A DNA stretch of 51,165 bases from the NCBI GenBank assembly GCA_934373295.1, contig CAKROK010000006.1, positions 1 to 51,165 of the forward strand, in the 5' to 3' direction. The notes below the pieces were generated by a model that worked only from the letters and a program-made list of their open reading frames with translations, was not told the origin of the DNA and made no database searches. The position numbers and the translations under genes were made by a program. The stretch's first letter is position 1, and each line of letters starts with the position of its first letter. Source of the DNA: an uncultured Christensenellaceae bacterium. GTDB taxonomy: Bacteria; Bacillota; Clostridia; Christensenellales; Christensenellaceae. Below, piece after piece: positions 22,036-30,390 of the stretch.

Positions 22036-23863
22036 TAGGCTCGAAGTCCTGTGCGCCGTGTTTGCAGAGCGGGCAGACAAAGTCCTCCGGGAGTTCATCG
22101 CCTTCATATACATAGCCGCAGATCTTGCAGACCCACTTTTTTTTCATGCTATCTGCGTTCGCAGTGGGGGTGGGCTTGATGTGCTCGTGATAGTAGCTAT
22201 AGGTCATGCTGGGCTCGTCGTTCAGTACGGCGCTGTTCTCGACATTAGCGATGAAGATACTATGCGTGCCGCAGTCTATCACATTTTCCACCCTTGCGCT
22301 TATAAACGAGTTGCACTCGCTCGTGAGGCGGAATATACCGTTTTTATCTCTAGCCTTATCGGGAAAATCGGAAAATTTATCCGTATCCGCGCCGCTTTGG
22401 AAGCCAAAGTGCTTGAATGTATCGAACTTTGCGGATTGCGAAAGCACTGATATGTTGAAAACGCCCGTGTGTTCAATCATGCCGTGAGTGTAGTTTGATT
22501 TATTCACGCCCACTGCGATCCTGTTGGGGGAGTTAGTTACCTGCATCACCGTGTTTATTATACAGCCGTTGTCCTTTTCGCCCTCCTTGGCGGATAGCAC
22601 GAACAGTCCGTAGCATAAATTTGTAAGAGCGTCGTTATTCACTTCTGTGTTCTCCTTTTTAATTTCCATTGTGTTTGCGATTTTTTGCGCCAGTTCATCG
22701 AGCTCGCGCGTGTTTTTATCATCCCTTGCGGAATTGAGCGTAATAGTCTCGCCCAAAAAGCTCACGTTTTTAAGCATTTCCAGCTTTTGCCTCATGAGCT
22801 TTCCCGCGACGGGCGCCCATGAGCCGTTCTCGATTATCGAAATGCGGCGGTTTTGGAGGTTGTGCGCGCATATCTCGTTTAAAAGGTCGTCCATTTTGGG
22901 GAATATGCCCATGTTATAGGTCACGCTCGCGAAAACTATGTGACTTAGCCTGAACGCCTCGGAGATGAGGTATGACGGGTGCGTCTTTGATACGTCATAG
23001 AGCTTTATGTTTTTGACGCCCTCTTGCGCAAGCTGTGCGGCGAGGTACTCCGCCGCGTTCTCCGTATGCCCGTAGACCGAGCCGCAGAGTATGAGCACGC
23101 CCTGTTCCTCCGGAGTATAGCTTGCCCAATCCGCGTATTTTGAGACGAACCAATTTATATCATCCCGCCAAATCGGGCCGTGCAGGGGGCAGAGCATTGC
23201 TATATCCAGCTTTGATGCCTTTTTTAATAGGTTTTCCACCTGCTTTCCGTATTTTCCGACTATATTTGAATAATACCTTCTTGCCTCGGGCAGCCATTCT
23301 TCTTTGAAGTTGAGTTCGTCCGCGAAGATGTTCCCGCTGAGCGCGCCGAACGTGCCGAATGCGTCCGCCGAGAACAGTATCTTATCCGTCGCATCGTATG
23401 TGACCATGACCTCCGGCCAATGCACCATGGGCGCCATGTAAAACGAAAGGGTATGCCGCCCCGTGCTCAGGCTGTCCCCGTCCTTTACGGATATAAAGCG
23501 GTCGGAGACGTCTATGCCGAAAAACTGGCCTATGAGCTTTAACGTCTTTTGATTGCCCACTATTTTTACGTCGGGATAGCGCGAAATGACTTCTCCCAGC
23601 GTCGCGGCGTGGTCCGGCTCCATATGGTTTACGATGACGTAGTTTAGCGACCTGCCGCCCAGCACGGCGGATATATTTTCAAAGAATAATTCGGAGATCG
23701 AGTTGTCGACCGTATCCAACAAAACGGTCTTTTCATCCGTGAGGAGGTATGAATTATAGGACACGCCGTTTTCCAGCGGATAAATATTTTCAAAGAGCGC
23801 TATGCGGCGGTCGCTTCCGCCTATAAAGTATAAATCCCGAGTGATTTTTCTTTTATTGTGCAT
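22028..23863 (-). CDS. Flavodiiron protein fused to flavin reductase and rubredoxin
   Basis: A 611-residue multidomain oxygen or nitric oxide reductase. Residues 1-250 form the metallo-beta-lactamase-like diiron domain with ligands His80, Glu82, Asp84 (HMEPDHA), His148, Asp167 and His228. Residues about 255-395 are a flavodoxin domain (SVYGHTENA). About 410-565 is a flavin reductase-like domain, and the end (573-611) is a rubredoxin with CKICGY and CPLC. Having both electron-donor domains in one chain should let it take electrons directly from NAD(P)H to O2 or NO, protecting an anaerobe. ATG 23863 has GGAGG 7 bases upstream. Confidence 0.94.
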   Translation of the reverse strand: MHNKRKITRDLYFIGGSDRRIALFENIYPLENGVSYNSYLLTDEKTVLLDTVDNSISELFFENISAVLGGRSLNYVIVNHMEPDHAATLGEVISRYPDVKIVGNQKTLKLIGQFFGIDVSDRFISVKDGDSLSTGRHTLSFYMAPMVHWPEVMVTYDATDKILFSADAFGTFGALSGNIFADELNFKEEWLPEARRYYSNIVGKYGKQVENLLKKASKLDIAMLCPLHGPIWRDDINWFVSKYADWASYTPEEQGVLILCGSVYGHTENAAEYLAAQLAQEGVKNIKLYDVSKTHPSYLISEAFRLSHIVFASVTYNMGIFPKMDDLLNEICAHNLQNRRISIIENGSWAPVAGKLMRQKLEMLKNVSFLGETITLNSARDDKNTRELDELAQKIANTMEIKKENTEVNNDALTNLCYGLFVLSAKEGEKDNGCIINTVMQVTNSPNRIAVGVNKSNYTHGMIEHTGVFNISVLSQSAKFDTFKHFGFQSGADTDKFSDFPDKARDKNGIFRLTSECNSFISARVENVIDCGTHSIFIANVENSAVLNDEPSMTYSYYHEHIKPTPTANADSMKKKWVCKICGYVYEGDELPEDFVCPLCKHGAQDFEPIN

Positions 23864-24021
23864 GTTACGTCCTCCATTGACGATTTTCTTATATATATTA
23901 TACGATAAGGAGAAAAGAAAAACCGTTGCATATGCAACGGCCTATGAAATTATTAGGAGAGTATATCTCCCGCAAAAAGCCTGCGCTTTTCGTAAACTGT
24001 GACTGTTTGGGTAACAAAGGG

Positions 24022-24050
24022 TTGAAAATTGCAATAAGATATGATAATAT
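24022..24050 (+). promoter_or_regulatory. Candidate promoter for the small lipoprotein gene
   Basis: TTGAAA (24022-24027), a 17-base spacer, TAATAT (24045-24050), about 70 bases before the ATG at 24119. The -10 box is imperfect. Confidence 0.4.
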
Positions 24051-24118
24051 AAAAATGGGGGCTTTTACAATTATAATAAGCTTGATTATCCCCCTTGACT
24101 TTTTGAAAGGAGACAATC

Positions 24119-24583
24119 ATGAGAAATTTGTTAAGTGTAATTTGCCTGATACTTTGTTTTGTGCTGATATCGGCTTGCGGGAATGATACGCTGCCGTTTT
24201 CCTCTGCAACGCCTGCGCAAACTGCTGCCGTTTCGACCAAAACTTCTGAACCGACCGCTCCTGCTGAGACACCTGCCCCGACCGAGAATACCCATGTCTC
24301 ATTCAGCGAGGCTCTTTCCGATGCAGAGAAAGAGACAGTAAAGAAGATTGCTTTTGCATGGTATGAGGAAAACTGGAAAGAGGATACGGTTACGAAAATC
24401 ATGATAGATGATGACGACTCTCCAATGTATGAATCGCTTCCGTATACTTCGGCAAAGCGAGAGGCTCATCCGGGCGACGCCATAGCAGTAAGAGTTACTA
24501 TGGCAAAATATCCTCCTCGCCATGCTATATTAATAAAGCAGGAGGACGACTGGACATTCGTCACTGAGGGAGAAATAAATTAA
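24119..24583 (+). CDS. Small lipoprotein of unknown function
   Basis: A 154-residue protein with a lipoprotein signal (lipobox LISAC, Cys20) and a Ser, Thr, Pro and Glu rich linker up to about residue 60, of the kind used to hold a domain off the membrane. The remaining 95 residues end in a strand pattern (AILIKQEDDWTFVTEGEIN). AAAGGAG lies 5 bases before the ATG. It is followed by the frameshifted M3 peptidase. The pair is AT-richer than the surrounding genes. Confidence 0.65.
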   Translation: MRNLLSVICLILCFVLISACGNDTLPFSSATPAQTAAVSTKTSEPTAPAETPAPTENTHVSFSEALSDAEKETVKKIAFAWYEENWKEDTVTKIMIDDDDSPMYESLPYTSAKREAHPGDAIAVRVTMAKYPPRHAILIKQEDDWTFVTEGEIN

Positions 24584-24650
24584 TCGAAATAAATTTAAAA
24601 AACTGAGAGAAAACAGAGAAGATATGCTTGTTTGCAGTCGAGGTTATTTT

Positions 24651-26364
24651 ATGAAAAAGTCATTATTACGAACATCGATATTGTTATTATTTATTTTTGC
24701 TCTTCTGACGTCCGCAGGCTGCGGTATAATTTTATATCCCACAAAAACGCCGGAGCATACAGCGGCTGAAGATGTGCAAGCATCGCCGCAGATAAGCAGA
24801 GAGCCATACACAAAGCTGCATTATTCCGGCAATATCCAACATTTTGATATTCCCTTTGCAGAACGCTCCCGGGATACGTTTGACAAATCAATATTTATTG
24901 AAATGTTTTTTGAATTTAAAAACATTATAGATAACGAATACGTCGAAGAAAATGAATCAAGACTCATCGAGCTGTATGAAAAAATGAAATCAGGCTTATT
25001 GGATATTAAAACTGATGTGGCTCTTGCGGAATACTATTACCGTCTCGATGTGAGCGATGAGGAAAATGCTGAATTCTACACTTCAAAAAAAGAATTATAC
25101 AATAGCTATTATGGGAAAAGTCTCCATTTATTTAAAACAGTATTTTCAACAAAATATGCCGGCATTTTTAGCGCGCATATAGGGGATTGGCTTGCTGACA
25201 AGTTTTCCGCCGGCGGTCGTACTGTTTCTGAAGAAGAAAAGGCACTGCAAAGAGAGATAAACGATTTAAAACTAAAATACGATGAGATGATTTTTCAGGA
25301 TGCGACTGATACGGCGTTTAAACAGCTTTATATAGAGATTGTAAACGCTAATAACAAATACGCGCGGCTTTTGGGCTATGACAATTACGCTGAATATGCT
25401 TATATCGAAGAATTTGCGAGGGACTATACTGCAAAAGATGTAAAGGCGATAGAGGATGAAATCATAGATGAATTTCTTCCGCTTTACATTGCTTATGTAA
25501 ATTATGCGCACGATAACGGGAATATTTATGCTCTCTATGACGAAAATAATGACAGCGGAAAAGAAAAATTTACAAGGCTAAGGAAATGCATCCAAAATAT
25601 ATCTCCAGAGCTTACAAATTCTCTCGATCACCTTATAAGAAATGGTCTGTATGACGTAGACGGTTCGAACGCAAAGCTTGATGCGTCCGGCTTTACTCAG
25701 GGACTATACAGCTATAATGATGCGTATATTTTTATTGCTCCGAATCATAATGTTACCGACTATATGACGGTTATCCATGAATTCGGACACTATAATCGCG
25801 CCTATTATACTGCAAGCGATCCGTTCAGTCCTAAGGGATCTGATGATATAGAAGAGATAATGTCTCAAGGACTCCAATTGTTGTGTTATGATTATTACGA
25901 TGATTATAATGAGAGTTATGGCTCTGAGCTTGCAATGCAGACAATTCGTCAAAAGATGAGAGTCATTCTTGATGGATTTGCTGTGAATGAAGCCGAATAC
26001 CTCTCTTATACGACACCGAATTTGACAATTGAAAAGCTTAATGAAATATGGAATAAAACCTATGATAAATATGGAATAGCTTTCGAGAGTGAAGAAAATT
26101 CATGGATATATATCTCAGGTGTTCAGAAAGCCATTCTACTATATCAATTATGCTACATCTTCTCTTGCATCCTTTGAGATATTTGTAGAATCAAGAGTTG
26201 ACTTTAATTCGGGCATTGATAAATACATGACTATTACTGCACTTCCAAAAGGAGTCGGTTTTGTTGAGGCAATAAAAACGGCGGGGCTTAAAAATATATT
26301 TGACAAGGGATCCGTCACGAAGCTTTCTGATAATTTGGCTAATTTTTTTGAATTACAAAAATAA
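24651..26364 (+). pseudogene. M3 family oligoendopeptidase lipoprotein, interrupted by a frameshift
   Basis: A lipoprotein signal (lipobox LTSAGC) precedes a helical M3 metallopeptidase of about 570 residues. Zinc ligands are His376 and His380 with catalytic Glu377 in VIHEFGHY; the third ligand is probably Glu401 or Glu402. The frame breaks at the (AT)4 run 26106-26113: frame one ends uselessly at 26177, while the next frame carries the family C-terminus (KPFYYINYATSSLASFEIF) to the stop at 26364. One more AT restores WIYISQVFRKPFYY. So this is a recent frameshift, a slippage switch or a sequencing error. ATG 24651 is chosen for the signal peptide. Confidence 0.8.
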
Positions 26365-26430
26365 AGTGCATAATTATCGGCAAAATCTATATTTTCTATG
26401 CGCTCTGCTAAAAGAATACTGTCTTTTTGA

Positions 26431-26472
26431 ATGCACCTCCAAAAGTGTATAACTTTCGGAGGTGCATTTTTT
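26431..26472 (+). terminator. Intrinsic terminator after the M3 peptidase gene
   Basis: TGCACCTCC (26432-26440) pairs with GGAGGTGCA (26458-26466), and AAAGT/ACTTT extends the stem. TTTTTT follows. It sits between the peptidase gene and the convergent htpG end. Confidence 0.85.
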
Positions 26473-26486
26473 ACAGGCTTTTTTGG

Positions 26487-28367
26487 CTATCTTGCCATGA
26501 GCTTGCAGATATCGTTTGAGAACGCCACGGGGTCGTCCACGTTTAAGCCCTCTATGAGCAGCGCCTGCTGATAGAGCAGGTTTGCGTACAGCGCGAGCTT
26601 TTCTTCATCGTCCTTTTGAAGCGCGCATATCGCGGTAAAGACGGGGTGATTCGGGTTTATCTCAAGCACCCTTTGAGCCTTTGCGCCGTTCTCCATGGGC
26701 ATGGAGTTCAATACCTTTTCCATCTCTATGGAGAGCATACCCTCGCTCACGAGGCAGACTGCGGAGCTCTTGAGGCGGGTGGAAAGGCGGACGTCCTTGA
26801 CCTTGCCGTCAAGCGCACTCTTGAGACGCTCGAGCACGTCCTCATTTTCCTTTGTCTTTTTCTCGATATCCTTTTTTTCCTCATCTGTGGAGAGGTCGAG
26901 GTCGTTATCGGATACGGACTTGAACTTCTTGTCGTCATAGCTGTCCATGAGCTTCACGGCGAATTCATCCACGTCGTCCGTCATGCAGAGTATGTCATAG
27001 CCCTTTTCGCGCACCAGCTCGGTCTGGGGCAGGCGCAGCACCTTTTCCCTGTCCTCGCCGCAGACGTAGTAGATGTCCTTTTGACCCTCCGCCATGCTTT
27101 CGACGTATTCTTTTAGGGTTATCATCTTATCCTGCTTATCGGAATAGTACAGCACGAGATCCTTTAAGAAGTCCTTATTTACGCCGTAGCCTTCGTATAT
27201 GCCGTATTTTATGGTCGTGCCGAAGGAAGTGAAGAACTCCTCATATTTCGCGCGGTCGTTCTTTTGCAGCTTTAATAGCTCGGATTGCAGCTTCTTTTTG
27301 ATGTTCTCCGCTATGACCTTTAGCTGTCTGTCGTGCTGGAGCATCTCCCTCGAGATGTTGAGCGAGAGGTCAGAGCTTTCCACGACGCCCTTAACAAAGC
27401 CGAAATAGCTGGGGAGCAGGTCCTCGCAGTTTTCCATTATCATGACGTTGTTTGAATAGAGCTGAAGCCCGCGCTTATAGTCCTTTGTGTAGAAGTCATA
27501 CGGCGGCTTTTTGGGGATGTAGAGTATCGCGTTATATGATACAAGCCCCTCTGTCTTTATGTTTATCACGTGCAGCGGCTCGTTGTAGTCCATGAATTTA
27601 TCGCGGTAAAACGCGTTATATTCCTCATCCGTGATGTCCTTTTTCGCCTTGCGCCAAAGCGGGATCATGCTGTTTAGGACGGTGTCCTCCATGACCTTTT
27701 CATAGCCCTTTCCGTCCTGCGTGGGGACGGTGTTTTCCATCATCATGCGGATGGGGTATCTGATGTAATCCGAATAGCGTTTCACAAGCCCGCTTATCTT
27801 GTATTCGTTTAGATAGTCGGAGTATTTTTCGTCCTCGGTATCGTCCTTTAAGGTGAGTGTGATGACCGTGCCTACGCCGTCCTTATCCGCCTCTTTGATG
27901 GTGTAGCCGTCCTCGCCCGCGGATTCCCAGGTGTACGCCTGCTGTTCGCCGTATGCAAGCGAGGTCACCTTGACCTTTTTAGAGACCATGAATGCGGAAT
28001 AGAAGCCCACGCCGAACTGGCCGATCACGTCGATATCTTCGCCGACCTCGTGCTCGCTCTTAAACGCGAGTGTGCCGCTCTTGCAGATAACGCCCAGGTT
28101 GTCCTCAAGCTCCTGCTTGGTCATGCCAATGCCGTTATCCGTTATGGTGAGCGTGCGTGCGTCCTTGTCAAGCTCTATGCGGATGAGAAAATCCTCTCGC
28201 GACATGCCCACGTTTTCATCCGTGAGAGACGCGAAATACAGCTTATCCATAGCGTCGCTCGCGTTTGAAATGAGCTCTCTTAAAAATATCTCTTTATGAG
28301 TATAGATCGAATTGATCATGAGGTCGAGCAGTCTGCCCGACTCCGCCTTAAACTTTCTCTTTGCCAT
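26487..28367 (-). CDS. htpG: Chaperone protein HtpG (Hsp90)
   Basis: A 626-residue ATP-dependent chaperone of normal length. The ATP-binding motifs are in order: ELISNASDAMDKLYF (about residues 33-47), DNGIGMT (about 78-84) and GQFGVGFYSAF (about 114-124). The middle domain has the ISREMLQHDRQLK block (about 325-337) with the catalytic arginine, and the C-terminal dimerisation domain follows. HtpG remodels client proteins with DnaK. ATG 28367 has GAGGTGC upstream. A promoter and a CIRCE operator lie within 60 bases upstream, so it is a heat-shock gene under HrcA. Confidence 0.97.
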   Translation of the reverse strand: MAKRKFKAESGRLLDLMINSIYTHKEIFLRELISNASDAMDKLYFASLTDENVGMSREDFLIRIELDKDARTLTITDNGIGMTKQELEDNLGVICKSGTLAFKSEHEVGEDIDVIGQFGVGFYSAFMVSKKVKVTSLAYGEQQAYTWESAGEDGYTIKEADKDGVGTVITLTLKDDTEDEKYSDYLNEYKISGLVKRYSDYIRYPIRMMMENTVPTQDGKGYEKVMEDTVLNSMIPLWRKAKKDITDEEYNAFYRDKFMDYNEPLHVINIKTEGLVSYNAILYIPKKPPYDFYTKDYKRGLQLYSNNVMIMENCEDLLPSYFGFVKGVVESSDLSLNISREMLQHDRQLKVIAENIKKKLQSELLKLQKNDRAKYEEFFTSFGTTIKYGIYEGYGVNKDFLKDLVLYYSDKQDKMITLKEYVESMAEGQKDIYYVCGEDREKVLRLPQTELVREKGYDILCMTDDVDEFAVKLMDSYDDKKFKSVSDNDLDLSTDEEKKDIEKKTKENEDVLERLKSALDGKVKDVRLSTRLKSSAVCLVSEGMLSIEMEKVLNSMPMENGAKAQRVLEINPNHPVFTAICALQKDDEEKLALYANLLYQQALLIEGLNVDDPVAFSNDICKLMAR

Positions 28368-28391
28368 AAAAATGCACCTCTTTACATTTTA

Positions 28392-28418
28392 TCAGCACTC
28401 CGCAACTTTGAGTGCTAA
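28392..28418 (-). promoter_or_regulatory. CIRCE operator (HrcA binding site) upstream of htpG
   Basis: TCAGCACTC (28392-28400), a 9-base spacer, GAGTGCTAA (28410-28418). The CIRCE consensus is TTAGCACTC-N9-GAGTGCTAA, so there is a single mismatch. It lies at the predicted transcription start of htpG, where HrcA would block the promoter until heat shock. Confidence 0.93.
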
Positions 28419-28422
28419 CATA

Positions 28423-28451
28423 ATGATATACCCTTTTTTACCAAAAATCAA
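28423..28451 (-). promoter_or_regulatory. Sigma A promoter for htpG
   Basis: On the minus strand TTGATT (28446-28451), a 17-base spacer, TATCAT (28423-28428). The CIRCE begins 4 bases downstream of the -10 box. Confidence 0.6.
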
Positions 28452-28465
28452 GCATAAAGAGAAAT

Positions 28466-28490
28466 AAAAAACCCGCCGGAAATTGACGGG
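28466..28490 (-). terminator. Terminator of the caspase-like/paralogue operon
   Basis: On the minus strand CCCGTC (28485-28490) pairs with GGCGGG (28472-28477), with one U-G pair, followed by TTTTTTATTT. It lies 35 bases after the last gene of the four-gene unit. Confidence 0.65.
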
Positions 28491-28524
28491 CAGGAGAATA
28501 ATAATGAAAACGACCGGTCGGTGG

Positions 28525-29409
28525 TTATTTTCTTGTGACGATATAGCTTTGCATTGTTGCGTAGTCCGATAGGTGAATTTCAGCGGTATACTTCATAGCA
28601 TATGAGCCGTCCTCCAAAACTACGAGCATTTCGCTTAATTTGTGGTCTTTGTAGTTCTGGTATCCCTTAATATCGTCGTTTATTTTTTGGATGACCTCGG
28701 GCGAATGGATGTATTTAAGTTCCTCTCTTATCGCATCGATGTCCATATTCTCATCGTCAAACTCCTTATAATACATTCGGCCGTAGCTCTCGGGAGTTCC
28801 GTCCGTTGAAACGCTCACGGTGAAGCCGTCAGCGGTCATGACGTCGTCGATGAATTTTCGGCAGGTCACGAGGTAATATTCATCTGATGCGTCGCCGGAT
28901 ATTTCAGCAGAGACGAGCTGATATTTATCCACATCGACAAATTGCGAGGCGTATTTTTTGGCTATTTCTATGCATTCTTCCTTGGTGCATGAGCCGGCGC
29001 CCTCGTAATCCAGCCGATAAAAGCCGTTTACTATGTCCGTTCCGGCATATATCGAATAGATGCACCCTGCGCCCTTATATTCATAGTATTCCGCGCCGTT
29101 ATAAACCTGATAGCTTACGTCGTAAAGGCTGCCGTCATACTTCTTTCCGTTGACCTCGATCTTTGCGTCCGCCGGAGCATTCGTCATTGCCGCCTTTTTG
29201 TCGCGCTCGACCTCCTTCGCGGTATAATCCTCGATCACGACCTTTTTTGGCGCGAGAGAGGGCGTAGGCTTGGGAGTTGCGGAAGGCTCTGCCGAAAGAG
29301 ACGGAGAAGGAGGGACGGTTACGGGAGAATCAGCCGGTTTACCCGCCGAACAACCCGCCAGCACAAAAATCGCCGTTAAAAGCGCGAGTAGTTTAATTGT
29401 AGTTTTCAT
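28525..29409 (-). CDS. Lipoprotein, paralogue 3 of the caspase-like protein operon
   Basis: A 294-residue lipoprotein (lipobox FVLAGC, Cys20). A Pro and Ser rich linker with PSPSLSAEPSATPKPTPS precedes a domain of about 235 residues containing IEVNGKKY, a KKYASQFVDVDKYQLV helix-strand unit, FIDDV, GFTVSVSTDGT and YIHSPEVIQ, ending YIVTRK. The two upstream genes share these landmarks in the same order, so the three are paralogues. The layout (strand, helix, strand) recalls YcdB or PepSY-like exported domains, but that is only a resemblance. GGAGG is 5 bases before the ATG. Last gene of the unit. Confidence 0.7.
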   Translation of the reverse strand: MKTTIKLLALLTAIFVLAGCSAGKPADSPVTVPPSPSLSAEPSATPKPTPSLAPKKVVIEDYTAKEVERDKKAAMTNAPADAKIEVNGKKYDGSLYDVSYQVYNGAEYYEYKGAGCIYSIYAGTDIVNGFYRLDYEGAGSCTKEECIEIAKKYASQFVDVDKYQLVSAEISGDASDEYYLVTCRKFIDDVMTADGFTVSVSTDGTPESYGRMYYKEFDDENMDIDAIREELKYIHSPEVIQKINDDIKGYQNYKDHKLSEMLVVLEDGSYAMKYTAEIHLSDYATMQSYIVTRK

Positions 29410-29457
29410 TTCAGCCTCCGTTTGGTGTGCCCCTCCCCAAGAGGGGAGGGGTGAGAG
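29410..29457 (-). repeat. Duplicated 48-base spacer with GC hairpin, copy 1
   Basis: This spacer and the one at 30343-30390 are both 48 bases long and differ at two positions. Each holds the ribosome binding site of the next gene (CGGAGG, 5 bases before the ATG) and a 9-bp hairpin CCCCTCCCC/GGGGAGGGG just after the previous stop codon. It marks a tandem duplication of gene plus spacer. Confidence 0.85.
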
Positions 29458-30342
29458 TTATTTTCTTGTGACGACATAGGTTAAGCACTCGCCGCTTCCA
29501 CTGAAAGTGCCATCTGAATTTTTTTCTCGAGTATCGACGTTTATCACATATTCCAAACCATACTCTTTACCGCCTAAGCTGACGAGGTGGTTGCTGAAAT
29601 ACTGATGAGACGAGTAATTTTTAATCGACTTTGCGATGCCGTCCAGCTCGTCGTGAACCTCCTTTGACTTGAAGTATTCGATGTCAGAGCGAACCTTATT
29701 GATGTCAAAATCACCGTCGGAGAAGGCTTCGGAATAATTGAACCAAAATGAAAGTATCTCTCCGTCAGTGTTCATTGCCATGCCGAGGGTATCGTCAGTC
29801 GGCGTGTCGTCAATATACCTTGTGAAGTCGAAAAAGTGAAGGCTTACATTCGCTGTGGCTTCTTGAAAGGTAAATTTGTAATCGTCTACTGAAATAAATT
29901 GACGAGCATAGTCTATGGCTACCTGCTTACATTCCTCAAATGTTTTCTTTTGGTGTCCGTCCTTTGAGTATAAATTAAAGTCCTTTAAAGTATTGCTGTC
30001 CTCATATATTTCGAACGTATTGTCTCCATCGGAGTATTTATTATACTTCAAATTATTGTATTGATTATACTCGCTGCTTTCGTACTGTGCAGTATATTTC
30101 TCTCCGTTCACTTCTAAAGAGACTGTTTTTTCAGCCGGAGTACTTTCGGGAGCTTCTGTTTGCTTTGGATACTCATTTGCAGGCTTGATATATGTATCGG
30201 AGGTTTCCCTTTCAAGAGCGTTGCTGCTTTGCTGCGGCTTTTGCGTATCTTGGCTTGCTGCACTTTGATTTGAGCAGGAATTGAGTAGCATCACAAATAT
30301 GCAGAGTGTGCTTATCAGTATGATTAAAAGTTTTTTATTCAT
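29458..30342 (-). CDS. Lipoprotein, paralogue 2 of the caspase-like protein operon
   Basis: A 294-residue lipoprotein (lipobox LLNSC, Cys23). The linker is Gln, Ser and Thr rich and unlike the PSPSLSAEP linker of its two neighbours. The domain follows the same order as paralogue 3: LEVNGEKY, DYARQFISVDDYKF, YIDDT, MNTDGEILSFW, FKSKEVHDEL and a final YVVTRK. Sequence identity between paralogues is low outside these blocks, so the duplication is old in the domain but recent in the spacers. A predicted exported partner of the caspase-like protein by operon context only. Confidence 0.7.
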   Translation of the reverse strand: MNKKLLIILISTLCIFVMLLNSCSNQSAASQDTQKPQQSSNALERETSDTYIKPANEYPKQTEAPESTPAEKTVSLEVNGEKYTAQYESSEYNQYNNLKYNKYSDGDNTFEIYEDSNTLKDFNLYSKDGHQKKTFEECKQVAIDYARQFISVDDYKFTFQEATANVSLHFFDFTRYIDDTPTDDTLGMAMNTDGEILSFWFNYSEAFSDGDFDINKVRSDIEYFKSKEVHDELDGIAKSIKNYSSHQYFSNHLVSLGGKEYGLEYVINVDTREKNSDGTFSGSGECLTYVVTRK

Positions 30343-30390
30343 TTCAGCCTCCGTTTGGTGTGCCCCTCCCCGAGAGGGGAGGGATGAGAG
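30343..30390 (-). repeat. Duplicated 48-base spacer with GC hairpin, copy 2
   Basis: Second copy of the spacer at 29410-29457, 46 of 48 bases identical. It carries the hairpin CCCCTCCC-cgag-GGGAGGG and the CGGAGG ribosome binding site of the gene at 29458-30342. Confidence 0.85.

Noticed and set aside
29410..30390. CRISPR-like repeats
   Set aside because: The two near-identical 48-base units are separated by an entire gene and contain ribosome binding sites; they are duplicated intergenic spacers.
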